Assembly (NCBI GenBank): GCA_945928585.1
Contig: CAMENQ010000112.1
Coordinates: 1-7,469 of the forward strand
Reading direction: 5' to 3'
DNA: 7,469 bases
From: an uncultured Roseburia sp.
Lineage (GTDB): Bacteria; Bacillota; Clostridia; Lachnospirales; Lachnospiraceae
Shown here: positions 5,826 to 7,469 of the stretch, one piece after another
Layout of the letters: each line of letters begins with the position of its first letter
Numbering within the stretch: the stretch's first letter is position 1
Program-made: the position numbers and the translations under genes
Notes under the pieces: model-generated
Seen by the model: the letters and a program-made list of their open reading frames with translations, nothing else
What the model was told of the DNA's origin: nothing
Databases searched by the model: none

Positions 5826-5854
5826 TTGACTTTAAATCTTTTTTATAGTTTAAT
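5826..5854 (+). promoter_or_regulatory. Putative promoter of the TetR-family gene
   Basis: TTGACT (5826-5831) and TTTAAT (5849-5854) are 17 bp apart. Start would be near 5861, giving a leader of about 90 nt. A 9-bp inverted repeat (TTATAGTTT 5843-5851 with AAACTATAA 5859-5867) straddles the -10 box and could be another protein-binding site. The region is very AT-rich, so the call is less secure than the others. Confidence 0.55.
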
Positions 5855-5949
5855 AAAAAAACTATAAGGGAAGAAATAAGCTTTAGGGCATTTTTGAAAG
5901 GTCTTTAAAGCATTTTGACTGATAAAATGTATTAAGGAGGAAAGGGAAG

Positions 5950-6573
5950 ATGAGCAAGGTAGAGGCGAATAAAAAGAAAAAAAAGGAGTCGTTGTTAAAT
6001 ACTGCTTTTGAGCTTTTTACAACAAAAGGAATAAACGATACATCTATATCTGACATTGTAAATAAGGCAGGAGTGGCTAAGGGAACCTTCTACCTGTATT
6101 TCAGGGACAAGTATGATGTTAGAAACCTTCTTATTTCTCATAAATCCAGTAAAATTTTTATGAATGCGGCAAATGAACTGAAAAAGCAGGATATAGAAGT
6201 TTTAGAGGATAAAATTGTGTTTATAGTTGATAGCATTATAAATCAGCTTGCAGAAAATAAGGGACTTCTTACTTTTATATCAAAAAATCTAAGCTGGGGA
6301 TTCTTTAAAAATGCCATAACAAATCCTGCAGATGACAGGGATGTTGATTTTAAAGATGTATATTATAAAATGCTTGAAGAAGCTGAATATGAATACAATG
6401 ATCCGGAAATAATGATTTATATGATAGTAGAGATGGTAAGCTCAACTATTTACAGTGCCATATTATATAATGAGCCTGTGGGAATTGAACAGATAAAACC
6501 CTACCTTTTTCAAAATATAAGATTTATCATTAAATCACACAGAGGAAACAGAAAAATAACAGAAAACAATTAA
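5950..6573 (+). CDS. TetR-family transcriptional repressor
   Basis: This 207-residue protein has an N-terminal TetR helix-turn-helix. A helix 14-27 (LLNTAFELFTTKG) is followed by TSISDIVNKAGVAKGTFYLYF at about 31-51, with the recognition helix around KGTFYLYF, the strongest TetR signature. The C-terminal 140 residues form a variable, helical ligand-binding domain, ending in a short basic tail. AAGGAGG at 5934-5940, 9 nt before the ATG, is near perfect. It is divergent from the MMPL operon and is expected to bind the two TGACYRTYGGTCA palindromes, repressing the operon and possibly itself until a hydrophobic ligand binds. The ligand cannot be read from sequence. The N terminus is lysine-rich (KKKKK at 8-12) and is encoded by A-tracts including eight consecutive A at 5977-5984. 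No clear terminator follows, so some read-through to ispF is possible. Confidence 0.94.
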   Translation: MSKVEANKKKKKESLLNTAFELFTTKGINDTSISDIVNKAGVAKGTFYLYFRDKYDVRNLLISHKSSKIFMNAANELKKQDIEVLEDKIVFIVDSIINQLAENKGLLTFISKNLSWGFFKNAITNPADDRDVDFKDVYYKMLEEAEYEYNDPEIMIYMIVEMVSSTIYSAILYNEPVGIEQIKPYLFQNIRFIIKSHRGNRKITENN

Positions 6574-6596
6574 TAACTGCATTAATGGAAAAGACA

Positions 6597-6633
6597 AATT
6601 AAGAAATATAATTAATATAATTAAGAAATATAA
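6597..6633. repeat. 15-bp direct repeat upstream of ispF
   Basis: AATTAAGAAATATAA occurs at 6597-6611 and again at 6619-6633, a 22-bp period (about two helical turns), separated by a 7-bp AT spacer. It lies just upstream of the putative ispF promoter. It may be a binding site or merely low-complexity AT sequence. Confidence 0.5.
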
Positions 6634-6640
6634 ATTTCGG

Positions 6641-6669
6641 TAGTCAAATCCATACTAAAGTGGTATATT
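6641..6669 (+). promoter_or_regulatory. Putative promoter of ispF
   Basis: TAGTCA (6641-6646, 4/6) and TATATT (6664-6669, 5/6) have a 17-bp spacer. A TGG directly before the -10 box gives an extended -10 motif that can offset the weak -35 box. Start would be near 6676, about 57 nt before the ATG of ispF. Confidence 0.55.
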
Positions 6670-6732
6670 AAAATAATAAGAAATTTTTAAAGCTATTTAG
6701 GAGAAATTTTCCGGAAAGGAAATGGTAAATAT

Positions 6733-7275
6733 ATGCGTGTTGGAATGGGTTATGATGTACACAGGCTGGTGGAAGACAGAAAACTTATATTGGGAGGCGT
6801 TGAAATACCTTATGAAAAGGGACTTTTAGGACATTCAGATGCAGACGTTTTAGTACATGCCATTATGGATGCGCTTTTGGGTGCTGCATCACTGGGAGAT
6901 ATAGGAAAGCATTTCCCTGATACAGATCCTAAGTATAAGGGCATTTCAAGTATAAGTCTGTTAGAACATGTGGGAAAGCTTTTAAGTGATAACCTTTATA
7001 TCATAGGTAATATAGATGCCACCGTTATAGCACAAAGACCAAAGCTTATGCCATATATGGAACAGATGAAAATAAACGTGGCAAAAGCATTGAATATATC
7101 TGAAAACCAGGTAAACATAAAAGCTACTACAGAAGAAGGACTTGGATTTACCGGAAGCGGAGAGGGGATTTCTTCTCAAGCTATAGCTCTTCTTGAAACA
7201 GCAGCTAATTACAGCTATAATGTTATGGAAGAAGAAAGAGGAGGTTGTGCAGGCTGCAGCGGCTGTACAAAATAA
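6733..7275 (+). CDS. ispF: 2-C-methyl-D-erythritol 2,4-cyclodiphosphate synthase
   Basis: IspF catalyses cyclisation of CDP-methylerythritol phosphate to MEcPP with release of CMP, in the cytosolic MEP route to isoprenoid precursors. The family's hallmark segments are all here: MGYDVHR (metal ligands D8 and H10), [19 protein letters not shown] with H42, IGKHFPDTD (58-65) and [17 protein letters not shown] (130-146) with T132, T133 and E135. These match the known residues of E. coli IspF in position. The core ends near residue 158, the usual length; a further 22 residues form an unusual tail with C172, C175 and C178 in a CxxCxxC spacing. GGAAAGGA at 6713-6720 lies 12 nt upstream of the ATG, a slightly long spacing. 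A DUF2156-type gene follows after 38 nt. No other MEP pathway gene is in the window. Confidence 0.97.
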   Translation: MRVGMGYDVHRLVEDRKLILGGVEIPYEKGLLGHSDADVLVHAIMDALLGAASLGDIGKHFPDTDPKYKGISSISLLEHVGKLLSDNLYIIGNIDATVIAQRPKLMPYMEQMKINVAKALNISENQVNIKATTEEGLGFTGSGEGISSQAIALLETAANYSYNVMEEERGGCAGCSGCTK

Positions 7276-7313
7276 AAAACTGAACCATTTAATATGACAG
7301 AGATGAGGAGCAT

Positions 7314-7469
7314 ATGGACGATTATCAGTTACATGAAATTGACATTAAAGATTATAAAATTTTAAAAAAGTATTTTGCACTTAGACCTGCAAGAACCTGC
7401 GAAAGTATTGTAAACAGCAGCTTTATCTGGAGAGACTACTATAGGGCGAAATACTATATAAATGAATAT
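7314..7469 (+). CDS. DUF2156 / LPG-synthase-C-like protein, N-terminal fragment
   Basis: The frame is open from ATG 7314 to the window edge (52 residues, 3' end missing). It resembles the start of DUF2156 proteins, which share a GNAT-like fold with the C-terminal domain of phosphatidylglycerol lysyltransferases: an acidic start, then DYKILKKYFALRP (13-25), CES (29-31) and NSSFIWRDYY (34-43), recalling the family's N-x-x-F-I-W-R-x-x-Y signature. The function of stand-alone members is poorly known. GAGGAG at 7305-7310 serves as ribosome binding site with short spacing. It starts 38 nt after ispF with no terminator between, so the two are probably co-transcribed. The assignment comes from a short motif only. 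Confidence 0.68.
   Translation, partial: MDDYQLHEIDIKDYKILKKYFALRPARTCESIVNSSFIWRDYYRAKYYINEY

Noticed and set aside
6982..7179. Minus-strand open frame of 65 codons
   Set aside because: Antisense to the catalytic part of ispF, with no ribosome binding site.

Overview
The window looks like chromosomal DNA from a low-GC Gram-positive anaerobe, most likely a Clostridia/Lachnospiraceae-type gut bacterium. This is inferred from the AT-rich composition, strong GGAGG/AAAGGA ribosome binding sites, sigma-A promoters with near-perfect TTGACA boxes, tRNA genes without encoded CCA, and the set of protein families. No rRNA, insertion sequence or CRISPR array is visible.

Layout: (1) 1-211 holds no convincing gene. 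(2) 212-500 is a compact tRNA transcription unit: consensus promoter, tRNA-Val(UAC), elongator tRNA-Met(CAU), strong terminator. (3) 552-1422 is a self-contained module: a second near-perfect promoter, about 170 nt that can be folded by hand into a multibranched RNA, a terminator-like hairpin, a 192-residue protein resembling the PBECR4 family of predicted Barnase/EndoU/ColicinE5/RelE-like nucleases, and a bidirectional terminator. (4) 1467-5680, minus strand, is a two-gene operon: an MMPL/RND-type membrane transporter followed by a large lipoprotein rich in xxxLxxG repeats. (5) 5681-5949 is a dense divergent control region with two matching 13-bp palindromes that flank the transporter promoter. 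(6) 5950-6573 is the divergently transcribed TetR-family regulator. (7) 6641-7469 carries ispF (MEP isoprenoid pathway) and the start of a DUF2156-type gene.

How the parts fit: the TetR protein probably represses the MMPL-lipoprotein operon, and perhaps itself, through the twin palindromes, releasing it when a lipophilic ligand binds. The transporter and its surface-anchored partner would then export lipids or hydrophobic toxic molecules. ispF and the DUF2156 gene look like an unrelated housekeeping unit.

The most interesting part is the promoter - structured RNA - hairpin - predicted nuclease module. Its order resembles type III toxin-antitoxin loci (RNA antitoxin, leaky terminator, endoribonuclease). 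However, the protein is not a recognisable ToxN-type toxin and the RNA is not an obvious tandem repeat. A new RNA-controlled toxin is therefore a hypothesis, not an established identification; a cis-regulatory leader or an unrelated small RNA are alternatives.
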